The position numbers and the translations under genes were made by a program. From positions 599,307 through 663,306 of the forward strand of contig MKVW01000004.1 in assembly GCA_001898965.1 (NCBI GenBank): a stretch of 64,000 nt of DNA. Reading direction: 5' to 3'. Within the stretch, counting starts at the first letter, position 1. Each line of letters opens with the position of its first letter. Below are positions 52,953 to 61,616 of the stretch, in pieces. The notes under the pieces were generated by a model, which was not told the DNA's origin, searched no databases, and saw only the letters and a list, made by a program, of their open reading frames with translations. The DNA is from Rhizobiales bacterium 62-17 (GTDB taxonomy: Bacteria > Pseudomonadota > Alphaproteobacteria > Rhizobiales > Beijerinckiaceae).

Positions 52953-53414
52953 CTAGACAAGCGCCTCTTTCACACGCCGCCGCGTCTCGGCGATCGTCGC
53001 GGTGATGGCTTCCACATAGCTTGCCTTGACCTCATCGCCACGGCGACGCTCCTCGCTCGATCCAGCCGCCACACCAGGGAAAGTCAGCGCGAAAATGAAG
53101 GTCAGCAACAGGCCGCGATCGGCTTCGCTCATGATATTGGCGATCCAGCCACCGTCGGCCGGATCGATCCGGGTGAAATGAACCTGCACGTCCGGGGTGA
53201 ACACGATACGTTCGCGCATCACCGTGCCGCGAAGATGGATTTCGCGAATGAAACCGTCGGCGAACCGCTCGATGATCTGGCAATCGTCCATGGCCGGGAC
53301 GAAGGGCACCGCATATTCGGCCTTCTGAACGAGCCCTTTCCACATCTGTTCGCGGCTGATGACGGCTTTCTCGCCAGGCGGATTGACGTCGAACGTCGCC
53401 GCGATCGTGTACAT
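52953..53414 (-). CDS. DUF1857/AtaL-like protein of the SRPBCC superfamily
   Basis: 153 residues. The SRPBCC pattern is seen in MWKGLVQKAEYAVPFVPAMDDCQIIE and ERIVFTPDVQVHFTRID; the tail helix is EAITATIAETRRRVKEAL. AtaL-type proteins are small-molecule binding or cyclase-like proteins in aromatic metabolism. It is 12 bp upstream of the GntR gene and likely heads the transcript. Function is not predictable from sequence. Confidence 0.8.
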   Translation of the reverse strand: MYTIAATFDVNPPGEKAVISREQMWKGLVQKAEYAVPFVPAMDDCQIIERFADGFIREIHLRGTVMRERIVFTPDVQVHFTRIDPADGGWIANIMSEADRGLLLTFIFALTFPGVAAGSSEERRRGDEVKASYVEAITATIAETRRRVKEALV

Positions 53415-53444
53415 GGACGCGTCTCCCTGTCGCGTTATTCAATG

Positions 53445-53467
53445 CGCATAAAAATCATTTTTGTGCA
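53445..53467. promoter_or_regulatory. Putative GntR operator, copy 2
   Basis: CGCATAAAAATC followed by ATTTTTGTGCA, matching copy 1 at 52189 with the same spacing between half-sites. It lies 31 bp upstream of the DUF1857-type gene. Confidence 0.5.
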
Positions 53468-53555
53468 TGAAATGGAGAGTGTCAAGCGAAAAGCCGGACC
53501 CAAGGGCCCGGCTCATTCCTCATCTTTATGCCTATGGAAGACGTGACTGCCCGGC

Positions 53556-54518
53556 TCAATTCCGCGGCGGCAGTTGAACGAAATCCTCCGCCTGCGCTTT
53601 CGACAGCGGCGCGGCCATGTAACGAAACTCGACGGCACTCTTCATGGCGCCCTCAAGGTCGGACACCTGATCGGGGTTGATCCCCTCCTTGGTCACGAAT
53701 TCCTTCATCGTGCGCTGCGCAACGCGCACCGGAATAGAGGCCCAGTCGGCGTAAGCCTCGACGCCTTGCGGCGTTGCAAACATCCAGTCGACCGTCTCGC
53801 GATAGGCCGCCATATAGCGTTTCACCACATCGGGCTTGCCCTTCAAGAGCGCCGCATTGACGATGATCACCCGCGACGTTTGATGCGCCAGGACCGGCAC
53901 GTCGGACGCGCGCCAGACCGCGCGGATCTTGCCTTCGTCCAAAGCTTCCACGGCAAAGGGCGCGCCAGACCAACCGATATCCACTTGCCCACTCATCACT
54001 TGCGTATAGGTCGCCGCACCCGAGCCCGTCGCGGTCGGTTTGAAGGCGACGCCGAGATATTTCTGCATCTGCAGTACCACATTGTGCCCAGACGACCCGA
54101 CGGTGGAGAAAGCCACGCTCTTTCCAACGGCGTCCTTAGGCTCCCGAACCGGAGAATCCGCGCGCACATACCAGAACAGATTGGAATCCCCGGTATAGCT
54201 GGCGCCAATCACGCGAATGGGGGCGCCTTTCGCATAAGCGCCGAGCGCTCCAAGCACGCCGACGCCAACGCCGATGTCCGCGCTGCCGGAAATCACCGCC
54301 TGCTGGGTCTCGCCCGTCCCAGCCGTATAAAGAATGTCGAGTTCGAGGCCATGCCGTTTGAAAATGCCGGCTTTCTGCCCAGCCTCCGACACGGCCGATT
54401 CCCCAAGCCCTTTGCCACCGATAGCGATCTTCAGCGTGTCCAATGTCTGTCCGGCGGCGATGCCGCCGATCGACAGATTCAGAAGCGCCGCAACGACGGG
54501 CGCGATCAACAACCTCAT
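53556..54518 (-). CDS. ABC transporter substrate-binding protein, NMT1/SsuA-like
   Basis: 320 residues with a signal peptide (LLIAPVVAALLNLSIGGIAAGQ) and GGAGGAGAGG before the ATG. The NMT1/THI5-like fold is recognised by SEAGQKAGIFKRHGLELDILYT, and PFAVEALDEGKIR in the second lobe. Ligands of this family include sulfonates, nitrate and pyrimidines. No permease or ATPase is nearby, so it is an orphan component. Confidence 0.88.
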   Translation of the reverse strand: MRLLIAPVVAALLNLSIGGIAAGQTLDTLKIAIGGKGLGESAVSEAGQKAGIFKRHGLELDILYTAGTGETQQAVISGSADIGVGVGVLGALGAYAKGAPIRVIGASYTGDSNLFWYVRADSPVREPKDAVGKSVAFSTVGSSGHNVVLQMQKYLGVAFKPTATGSGAATYTQVMSGQVDIGWSGAPFAVEALDEGKIRAVWRASDVPVLAHQTSRVIIVNAALLKGKPDVVKRYMAAYRETVDWMFATPQGVEAYADWASIPVRVAQRTMKEFVTKEGINPDQVSDLEGAMKSAVEFRYMAAPLSKAQAEDFVQLPPRN

Positions 54519-54571
54519 TCCTCTCCTCCCATGGATGCAAACACGAACGGTCTGCTTAAAAATAAGATACG

Positions 54572-55408
54572 TCAGTTCGAAGAATTCTGCGCCGGCACGA
54601 AGCGATAGCCGGGACCCTCGCGAACGACCGTTCCAATGCCCGGTGCGCTAACGTGAACGCCAGCCACGACCAGTCCCTCGCGCGCAATGAGATCGAGCAG
54701 CCGCAGACGCGTATCGCGCGCCAGATCCGGATCAAGATCATATTTCACCGCCGTCTCTGGCAGCGGAAACTGGATCGTGGCGAAGTGAACGACGTCGCCC
54801 CAGGCTATCAGATCCGGCCCACCCGTCTCGATGCGCCAGCAGGTGTGACCAGGCGTGTGTCCCGGTGCCAAAAAAGGCGAACAGCCAAGAAAGCTTTCGC
54901 CATCGCGCATCAGGCGAATGCGATCACGATAAGGCTTCACATCAGCCTGATTGCGCGCCCGCCGCCGTTTGACGTGATCGTTTTCGCCGTCCCTGGGTTC
55001 GCCCATCCAGAAAGCGAATTCCGCCTCATGCACGAGCAATGTGGCATTTGGGAAAACCGCATTCATTTCGTCATCGACGAGACCGTCGGCATGATCGGGA
55101 TGCAGATGCGTCAGCACCACATGGGTGATGGTTTCAGGCGGATAACCCGCCGCGCTCAGTCCCGCAGGCAGGCGGCCCAGTGTCGCCTGCATCTTGGTGC
55201 CGCTGCCGCCATCGATGAGAAGGCGCGCGCCCTCGCGCTCAAACACGAAATTATTGACGGGAATGGTCAGCACATCATCATCGGGCGCATCGGAAATGCG
55301 CCGTGCAATGTCCCTGTCCAGGCCAATCACATAATCGAGGGAACTTCTCAGCGTGCCATCGCTGATACAAACGATTTCAAGGTCACCGACCTTGTATCTG
55401 AGACTCAT
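54572..55408 (-). CDS. Metallo-beta-lactamase (MBL) fold hydrolase
   Basis: 278 residues. The zinc site is LTHLHPDHADGL; later ligand His are in APGHTPGHTCW and WGDVVHFA. It resembles lactonase/QsdR or AHL-lactonase-like MBL proteins, but the residues do not fix a substrate. It lies 53 bp upstream of the NMT1-like gene and 134 bp downstream of the TPP enzyme genes, all on the minus strand. Confidence 0.9.
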   Translation of the reverse strand: MSLRYKVGDLEIVCISDGTLRSSLDYVIGLDRDIARRISDAPDDDVLTIPVNNFVFEREGARLLIDGGSGTKMQATLGRLPAGLSAAGYPPETITHVVLTHLHPDHADGLVDDEMNAVFPNATLLVHEAEFAFWMGEPRDGENDHVKRRRARNQADVKPYRDRIRLMRDGESFLGCSPFLAPGHTPGHTCWRIETGGPDLIAWGDVVHFATIQFPLPETAVKYDLDPDLARDTRLRLLDLIAREGLVVAGVHVSAPGIGTVVREGPGYRFVPAQNSSN

Positions 55409-55542
55409 GTTTCCATCCCGGTTTTAGAAATTTTCCCATCATAGACGGGTCCGGGATGGCGGCGCCAGCGCAACGTCAATCTGCCAATGGAGGGAGATAT
55501 CAGATTGACGAAGACTGGCCCGCCGCGCGGCGCGCACTCGGG

Positions 55543-56103
55543 TTAATGGGCCAGCGCTTCTCTCAGGGCCATCCGGCGTTCATGGCGATACATCTCCTTG
55601 TAGCTGCGCGGCCCCAGCGGCCCCTGCTCGATCTTGATGCAGCCAAAGACAAGATGATCCGCCGCCAGAATGGTTTCGGAACGCGCCTCGAAATCCTTCA
55701 AAGTGGAGACCGTGAATGTGTCGCGCATGCCGGCAGCGCGGGCATGCGCCTCGAAATCCACGCCCTGGTTGGGGATCGGATGACCACCGTTGGCCTCATA
55801 GGTCCCGTTCTGAAATACCAAATGCGTGAGATTGCGCGGCGCTACCTGGGCGATCGTCACCAATGTGCCAAGATTCATCAGGAGCGAACCATCGCCATCG
55901 AGCACAATCACGCGCCGCTCAGGCCGCGCGAGGGCAAGCCCCAACCCATGCGACGAGGCCAGCCCCATGGCGCCGGATGAAAAATAGTTCAGGGGACGAT
56001 CGATGATATCGAGCCAATCCGTCGCCGAACTATAGGTAGCAACGACGATCTGATCCGTCACGCGGCGGGACAAAAATTGAAGAGCTTCTCTGCGGTTAAT
56101 CAT
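55543..56103 (-). CDS. TPP-dependent decarboxylase beta subunit (ComE / sulfopyruvate decarboxylase-like)
   Basis: 186 residues, corresponding to the C-terminal TPP-binding domain only. The Mg-TPP motif is LDGDGSLLMNLGTLVTIA, running to FQNGTYEANGGHP. In ComE the domain is a separate subunit, as here. It overlaps the alpha-subunit gene by 4 bp. It probably decarboxylates a 3-sulfo- or 3-phosphonopyruvate-type 2-oxoacid. Confidence 0.85.
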   Translation of the reverse strand: MINRREALQFLSRRVTDQIVVATYSSATDWLDIIDRPLNYFSSGAMGLASSHGLGLALARPERRVIVLDGDGSLLMNLGTLVTIAQVAPRNLTHLVFQNGTYEANGGHPIPNQGVDFEAHARAAGMRDTFTVSTLKDFEARSETILAADHLVFGCIKIEQGPLGPRSYKEMYRHERRMALREALAH

Positions 56104-56660
56104 TTTGCCTCCGGACGGCCGCCGAGAATAATGGCCTGCGGCCGCGACTCACGCCATGCCGCGTCGATCAGCCCCGAAATCTTCGGCACGTCGTCTTCGG
56201 TTTCGATGCTCGTGTGCTGGATGCCCATGGCATCGAGAATGGGCTCGATGATGCGCAGGCCAAACTTCTTCGATTGCGTGGCGGGCACACCAGGCTCTTT
56301 GCCGAGCATGCCGATCATGAAACACATCGGCAGTTTCTGCTCGCAAGGCACGCCGCGAATGGCATTCGCCGCGTAGAGAAAACCCGTGTATTGCACCAGG
56401 ATGAGGGAACGGATGTTGCCATAGGTGAGACCGGCGGCAATACCGAAACATTCGTCTTCCTTGCATACCCGAATCAATCTGAGATCGCGATCCGCGGCGA
56501 TCGGATAGAGCAGACCGACGGAGGTGTGCTGGTCGGGAACGGAAAGCACGTATTCGATATTGGCTTTCTTGATTTGCGCGATGATGCTGGCGCCACGCGG
56601 CGGCCCCGAGACAGCGCCCTCACGCAAGGGCAGCACGTGATCGGCGCCCGGTGCACTCAT
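56100..56660 (-). CDS. TPP-dependent decarboxylase alpha subunit (ComD-like)
   Basis: 186 residues from ATG 56660 (GGGAGGAA upstream; the longer GTG-started reading lacks this). The N-terminal pyrimidine-binding domain has SVPDQHTSVGLLYP and the catalytic Glu in VCKEDECFGIAAGLTYG. Together with the overlapping beta gene it forms a split phosphonopyruvate/sulfopyruvate decarboxylase-type enzyme. Confidence 0.85.
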   Translation of the reverse strand: MSAPGADHVLPLREGAVSGPPRGASIIAQIKKANIEYVLSVPDQHTSVGLLYPIAADRDLRLIRVCKEDECFGIAAGLTYGNIRSLILVQYTGFLYAANAIRGVPCEQKLPMCFMIGMLGKEPGVPATQSKKFGLRIIEPILDAMGIQHTSIETEDDVPKISGLIDAAWRESRPQAIILGGRPEAK

Positions 56661-56776
56661 GCCATTCCTCCCAAAGTCTTTTGATTGAGGTTTCGTCACA
56701 CATCATGCCTCGCGCGAACTCAGTCGCGCTAGTATTTTGATGTCCCCGCCTCATAACCCCGCGTTATGAGGGTCGA

Positions 56777-57688
56777 TCAACGCGCCGCCATAAGACTCGG
56801 ACCGCAGAGTTCATGGGCGATCTGGACGAAGGATTTGATCGCCGGCGACATCGGTTCTCCCGTCCGCCGCACGATGCCGATCGGCCGCTGCATCAAAGGT
56901 GAAGGAATGTCGATCGCGTGTAAAACACCTTGTTTCACTTCCCGCTCGACACCGAGTTTGGCGATGACGCTCAGATAATCGCTCGATGCAACAACCGCTT
57001 TCAAAACGGCGGGATCGCGACATTCCATCTTGCCGACCGGCACAGGCAGTCCCGCCTGTTCGAAATAAAGCCGCAAGCGGTGCTGATTCCAGGTGTTGCT
57101 GTCGGCGAACACCCAATCCTCGTCGAGCAGGTCCTCGGGCCGCAGATCGGTTTGTTCGGCGAGCGGATGGCCGGCGCGCATCACCAGCACCAGTTTGTCA
57201 TCGAAGAGCCATTCGCGGTCCAGACCTTCGCTCGGAAACTCGTTGTACATCATGGCGACGACCACATCGAAATGCCCATCCAGCAGATCGATGAACAGAT
57301 CCTTGTTCTGCGAGACGATGCGCACCTGCAACTTTGGCCGCTCGCGCGCCAACCGCACGAGCAGCTGTGGCAGAAGCGCGGTGGCGATCTGCGGCGGCGC
57401 CGCCACGGTGATGAGACCCTCCGTGCCATTGCGCAGGGAGGCGATGCGACTTTGCGCCTCGGCCATGCCGACGCAGGCAGCCTTGGCGTAGCCCTGCAAA
57501 CTCTCCGCGTAGAACGTCGGCTTCATGCCTCGACTGACACGCTCGAACAGTTTGACGCCGAGATGTTCCTCAAGTCGTTGAATGCTCTTGGTCAAAGCCG
57601 GCTGCGAAATATTGAGGCGCTGCGCCGCCTTCCCCAGACTGCCTTCCTCGATGACCGCCAGCATGTTTCTCAAATGCCGCAAATCCAT
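56777..57688 (-). CDS. LysR family transcriptional regulator
   Basis: 303 residues. The N-terminal helix-turn-helix MDLRHLRNMLAVIEEGSLGKAAQRLNISQPALTKSIQRLEEHLG and the periplasmic-binding-like effector domain are intact. It lies upstream of the TPP decarboxylase genes on the same strand, 117 bp away. It could activate that cluster on binding a metabolite. Confidence 0.93.
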   Translation of the reverse strand: MDLRHLRNMLAVIEEGSLGKAAQRLNISQPALTKSIQRLEEHLGVKLFERVSRGMKPTFYAESLQGYAKAACVGMAEAQSRIASLRNGTEGLITVAAPPQIATALLPQLLVRLARERPKLQVRIVSQNKDLFIDLLDGHFDVVVAMMYNEFPSEGLDREWLFDDKLVLVMRAGHPLAEQTDLRPEDLLDEDWVFADSNTWNQHRLRLYFEQAGLPVPVGKMECRDPAVLKAVVASSDYLSVIAKLGVEREVKQGVLHAIDIPSPLMQRPIGIVRRTGEPMSPAIKSFVQIAHELCGPSLMAAR

Positions 57689-57886
57689 TGGCTTCGCTCC
57701 CTAGGGCCCATCGCGTTTCAATCGATGCGAGCCGGACCTAGATTCTTTTGTTTTTGATGCGTCTTGGCCGCGTTTGGCGACATCAAGCCGTGCAACGCTT
57801 TGGCGCAGCCAGCATACCATAACCATCTCGAATGCAATTTCGAAAAACAAAACTCTATGGGAATGAAAAACCGCCCAATCCACGGC

Positions 57887-58774
57887 TTAGAAGCCGAAAA
57901 GCTCGGCCGGATTCCTCACCAAGACGCGTTCGACCGCCGCCTCATCAGGGAGATAGCGTAGCAACAGTCGCACCAGATCCCCATCGTCGGGCATGGGCCC
58001 GCCAAGAGAGCCGACATGCGGCCAGTCGCTGCCCCAGATGCAGCACTCGGGCGCGGTATCGTAGAGCAGCCGGCCGATGACGGCGGCATCGTCCCAAGGA
58101 TAACCGCTGATCGAAAGACGATGCCCGTTCGACAGCATGACCCAGCGATCCTTCTGCTCCAGGATCGAGCGCAGCAATTTCAGGCCGGCCGCGTTGATGA
58201 CGCCACCCTGATTGAGATGGCCCATGTGGTCGATCACGACGGGCACTTCGCAGCGTTTGATCTCGTCGGCAATGTCGGCAAGCTCGTTGGGACCGCCGAA
58301 AATTTTGATGAACCAGCCGAGGTCCTGAACGCGCCGAACCGACCGCCGGAAGCCATCGAGCGTGGGAACGAGGCCGAGCCTCTGCTGAAAATTGAAGCGT
58401 GCCGCGCGCACGCCCGCCGCGTCCAGACGCTTCAGTTCGGCATCGCTCACACTATCGTCGACAATGGCGACACCACGCGCCCGAGCTGGCGTCAATTGCG
58501 CCAGGGAATCCAAAAGCAGCGTGTGGTCGGTTGTATAGACCGTCGCCTGAACGAGAACGAGACGTTCGAGCCCCACCTGTTCATGCATCAAGAGCGCGTC
58601 GGGCAGTTCCGCGACCGGGGCCTCATATAACGGCCTGTCGTGGCGGATGGGATAAGTGGAACGATCCCGCGCATAGACGTGCAACTGCGAATCGCAGCTC
58701 CCCCGCGGCAGCCGCAAGGGTTCGTCGGCGAACGCCTCCTCCGCACCGGAAGCACGGGCGGCCTGTCGAGTCAT
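57887..58774 (-). CDS. Amidohydrolase 2 family protein, LigI (2-pyrone-4,6-dicarboxylate lactonase)-like
   Basis: 295 residues from ATG 58774 (GGAGG upstream). It resembles LigI-type TIM-barrel hydrolases: the DSQLHVYARD entry motif, PVVIDHMGHLNQGG and CIWGSDWPHVGS. It hydrolyses a lactone or related carboxylic compound in aromatic or dicarboxylate catabolism. It lies 25 bp from the TctC-like gene and is probably coexpressed. Confidence 0.85.
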   Translation of the reverse strand: MTRQAARASGAEEAFADEPLRLPRGSCDSQLHVYARDRSTYPIRHDRPLYEAPVAELPDALLMHEQVGLERLVLVQATVYTTDHTLLLDSLAQLTPARARGVAIVDDSVSDAELKRLDAAGVRAARFNFQQRLGLVPTLDGFRRSVRRVQDLGWFIKIFGGPNELADIADEIKRCEVPVVIDHMGHLNQGGVINAAGLKLLRSILEQKDRWVMLSNGHRLSISGYPWDDAAVIGRLLYDTAPECCIWGSDWPHVGSLGGPMPDDGDLVRLLLRYLPDEAAVERVLVRNPAELFGF

Positions 58775-58799
58775 GAATGCCTCCAAATTTGTAACTGGC

Positions 58800-59855
58800 C
58801 TATTTTACCCGCGCGACTTTGGTGGCTTCCGCCAGGATCGCCTTGGTTTTCTCGATGATCTCGGGCGGCGTCGCGAACAGTTCGGCGATGAGGCGCTGTA
58901 CGTCCTCCCCGCTCGATGGCGTCAGCTTGATATCCGACTTCGCCGCCTCCGCAAGAAGTTCGGGGTCGCGCACCGTTTCATCGAAAGCCTTGCGCAAAGC
59001 AGCGACCCGATCGGCGGGCACATCGGGTGTGGTCGCGAACGGTCGGCCGTAGGAATTATCCGCCGACATGAACTTCAGGATCATACGGGCTTCGTCATTG
59101 GTGGCGAGATCGGCAAGCAAGGGAACGCCCGCCAATTCCGGGCTCGGCTCCCGGCGCACCTGAACGAGAATGTTGATTTTCTTTTCCACCAGCCAATCGG
59201 GCTTGGTGCTGGCCCAGGCCGACCAGGCCTGACACGCCCGCGCGCTTACTTCGCCGCGCTCCATCGCCAGATTGACTTCATTGCCGCCGGGGTAACCGGA
59301 GATGATTTTGAACTTGGTGCCCAGCAGCGCATTCATCAGCAGCGGATAATAGACGCAGTTGGTGAATGTGCCCGGCGCACCAACAGTCACCTCGCGCGTC
59401 TTCAAATCCGCGAAGGTTTTAACACCGGAGGCCGCCCACGAAACAATCGTATTGGATTCATCGCTCGTATTGCCGATCCAGATGAATTTGCTGGCGTCGA
59501 ACTGCACGCCCTGCCCGCCCAGCAATTGATGCGTCGGCATGCTTTGCATCACCGCGTGGATCACCGTGCCGTCGCGCGGCGCGATATTGTAAAGCCAGTT
59601 CGCCGCCTGCAGACCGACGGCCCCCGGCATGTTGCGTGGCAGGACGGTCGGATGGCCGGGAATATATTTGCCCATGTAGCGCGCGATCAGCCGCGCCCGC
59701 GCATCGACGTCGCCGCCAACGCTCGCCGGCACGAGCATCGTCACCGTCTTGCCCGCATAGAATTCGGAAACGGAACTGGCTTTGGCTACATGCGGCAGAA
59801 CGAGCGACAGAGCGCTCAGGGCGAACAGACTTAACCGTATCCAAAACGGCTGCAT
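58800..59855 (-). CDS. Bug/TctC-type tripartite tricarboxylate transporter substrate-binding protein
   Basis: 351 residues with a signal peptide (IRLSLFALSALSLVLPHVAKASS) and GGAGGGAAG before the ATG. The Bug fold is seen in YAGKTVTMLVPASVGGDVD, LPRNMPGAVGLQAANWLY and the C-terminal region. It probably delivers a carboxylate to a permease located elsewhere. Confidence 0.87.
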   Translation of the reverse strand: MQPFWIRLSLFALSALSLVLPHVAKASSVSEFYAGKTVTMLVPASVGGDVDARARLIARYMGKYIPGHPTVLPRNMPGAVGLQAANWLYNIAPRDGTVIHAVMQSMPTHQLLGGQGVQFDASKFIWIGNTSDESNTIVSWAASGVKTFADLKTREVTVGAPGTFTNCVYYPLLMNALLGTKFKIISGYPGGNEVNLAMERGEVSARACQAWSAWASTKPDWLVEKKINILVQVRREPSPELAGVPLLADLATNDEARMILKFMSADNSYGRPFATTPDVPADRVAALRKAFDETVRDPELLAEAAKSDIKLTPSSGEDVQRLIAELFATPPEIIEKTKAILAEATKVARVK

Positions 59856-60000
59856 CGCGATCTTCCCTCCCCAGGGTTTTTATGGCTTCGGCCGCATGTT
59901 CTCCCCGACCGAATGCGCAGCGATGCTAGCCGCTTTTCACCCCCCGAGCCCAATATGAAAATGTCGGAAAGACATAGGCATTGGTTATGCCCAGCGGAGC

Positions 60001-60708
60001 CTATCTCACGCAGTCGACATAATCGCCGCTCTGGGCGATCCGCCGTTCGATCAAGGCCGCAAGGCGATTGAGGACAGCGCTGGGCTTGGCGGGATTCCGC
60101 GCGATGGGATTGGGCAATGCGACCGTCAGCAAGGCCGCCTGGCGACGCGTCAACTCGCGCGCTGAGCGGCCGAAATGATGCTGCGCCGCAGCCTCGGCGC
60201 CATAGATGCCAGGCCCCCATTCGACGATGTTGAGATAGATTTCCAGCAATCGCTTCTTTGGCAGGACGGCATCAAGCCAAAGGGCCAAGGGCGCCTCCAG
60301 CGCCTTGCGAACAAAGGATCGGCCAGGCCATAGATAAAGGTTCTTGGCCGTCTGCATGGGGATGGTCGAAGCACCGCGCGTCGTTCGGCCATCCATGGTC
60401 TTGTCGATCACCGTTTTCAGCCCGGCGAAATCGATGCCGTGATGGCTACAGAACTGACCATCTTCGGACATGATGACACCAGCGCGCAGCACCGGCGCCA
60501 CCTGGTCGATCGGAAGCCATTGGCGCTGGTAGCCCCGCCCCATCACCAGATCGGCCAGCATCAAAGTCGACACCGGGCGCATCTGCGGGACGACGTAGAC
60601 GACTGTCAGAACCAAGGGCAGAAGCGCGATCAGCAGGCCAAGGAGAACCAACCGGCGCAGCCACAGCCTGAAGCCGCCTCGCTTGGTTCCACGCTGGCGT
60701 GCTGGCAT
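60001..60708 (-). CDS. mtgA: Monofunctional biosynthetic peptidoglycan transglycosylase
   Basis: 235 residues. An N-terminal membrane helix (about 15-38) anchors a GT51 domain with the catalytic Glu in [30 protein letters not shown] and [20 protein letters not shown]. It polymerises lipid II into glycan strands without a transpeptidase domain. It stands alone. Confidence 0.93.
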   Translation of the reverse strand: MPARQRGTKRGGFRLWLRRLVLLGLLIALLPLVLTVVYVVPQMRPVSTLMLADLVMGRGYQRQWLPIDQVAPVLRAGVIMSEDGQFCSHHGIDFAGLKTVIDKTMDGRTTRGASTIPMQTAKNLYLWPGRSFVRKALEAPLALWLDAVLPKKRLLEIYLNIVEWGPGIYGAEAAAQHHFGRSARELTRRQAALLTVALPNPIARNPAKPSAVLNRLAALIERRIAQSGDYVDCVR

Positions 60709-60814
60709 CGCTGGTTCCGCTGCGTTCCTGCTGTGTCCTGAACCGGCATAAAGACAGCGAACGGATCAGGCAATCGCGGCGAGCGTGTCACCCACGCTCC
60801 TCCTGCCAATCCGA

Positions 60815-61171
60815 TTATCGCGTACGTTGCTGTTGTTGCTGCTGCGGCGGCTGGCGCGGCGCCAGCGGATCCGGCGGATTCAACTGCCGCGGCTGATAGT
60901 TCGTGCGCACCAGCTTGCCGTTCTTTCCCAACAGAATGAACAGGCGATTGCCGGTGTCATCTTGCACCCCGTAAATATCCTGCGCCGTATCGCCAAAACC
61001 GCTTGATGATTGCGACATCAGCTTGCAACCCAAAATACGCTGGACATCGCTGAGCGTAGCCCCTGGCCGAAGCTGCGCGGCTTTCTCCTTACTGATAAGG
61101 CAAGGCGTTTGGGCCTGAGCGACCGACGCTCCCGTGAGCGCCAAAAGCAAAGCTGGAACGAACGTTTTCAT
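60815..61171 (-). CDS. Small secreted protein, BamE/SmpA-like in part
   Basis: 118 residues from ATG 61171; a GTG at 61180 is also possible. The signal peptide FVPALLLALTGASVAQAQ leads a domain with two Cys (TPCLIS and LGCKLM) and the pattern RPGATLSDVQRILGC, which recalls the SmpA/BamE DxVxxxLG segment. The last 15 residues are Gln/Arg-rich. Function unknown; the fold resemblance is tentative. Confidence 0.7.
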   Translation of the reverse strand: MKTFVPALLLALTGASVAQAQTPCLISKEKAAQLRPGATLSDVQRILGCKLMSQSSSGFGDTAQDIYGVQDDTGNRLFILLGKNGKLVRTNYQPRQLNPPDPLAPRQPPQQQQQQRTR

Positions 61172-61369
61172 TTTCCTCACAATCCAATTCTGATCGTGTC
61201 GTTTCCCGTCCGGCCCCGCGCATAGAACAACGAGGCTCGAAGCGAATCCGCTTCATAGGACATAACACATGAACAGAAGATGAGAGCGCGCGGCGCGGTG
61301 CTTTTGCGCACAGACCAAGCAATTATCTAGTTATTTCATGAATTTAAAAGATCTTTGATTCACGGCCGC

Positions 61370-61546
61370 CTACGTTTTAACTTGGCTTTTTCTCGATTGG
61401 TCAGGTTTCGAGACCAGCTGCCGAAGTGACGAATGGGTTCTGATGATCAGCCTTGGCAGTTCGGCTTGGGGAACATAGTTCCTGGCGACATACGAACGAA
61501 CCAAAGTTGCAGCCACCCTGAGCAGCCGATCCTGATTCAAATCCAT
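61370..61546 (-). CDS. MucR/Ros-like N-terminal domain-only microprotein
   Basis: 58 residues on the minus strand, ATG at 61546 and TAG at 61370. The segment RVAATLVRSYVARNYVPQAELPRLI followed by THSSLRQL closely resembles the N-terminal oligomerisation domain of MucR/Ros regulators (ELTAEIVAAYVSNxxVPxxELPxLI). No Cys2His2 zinc finger follows; the frame stops after a Lys/Arg-rich tail. It could be a truncated copy or a small partner of a full MucR. The weak ribosome site leaves its expression uncertain. Confidence 0.65.
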   Translation of the reverse strand: MDLNQDRLLRVAATLVRSYVARNYVPQAELPRLIIRTHSSLRQLVSKPDQSRKSQVKT

Positions 61547-61616
61547 GCCTCATGAATGACAAGCGCAAAATCTGCGCTCGCCTGAAATTCCGATGCAAAG
61601 TGCATCGCCCCAGCTT

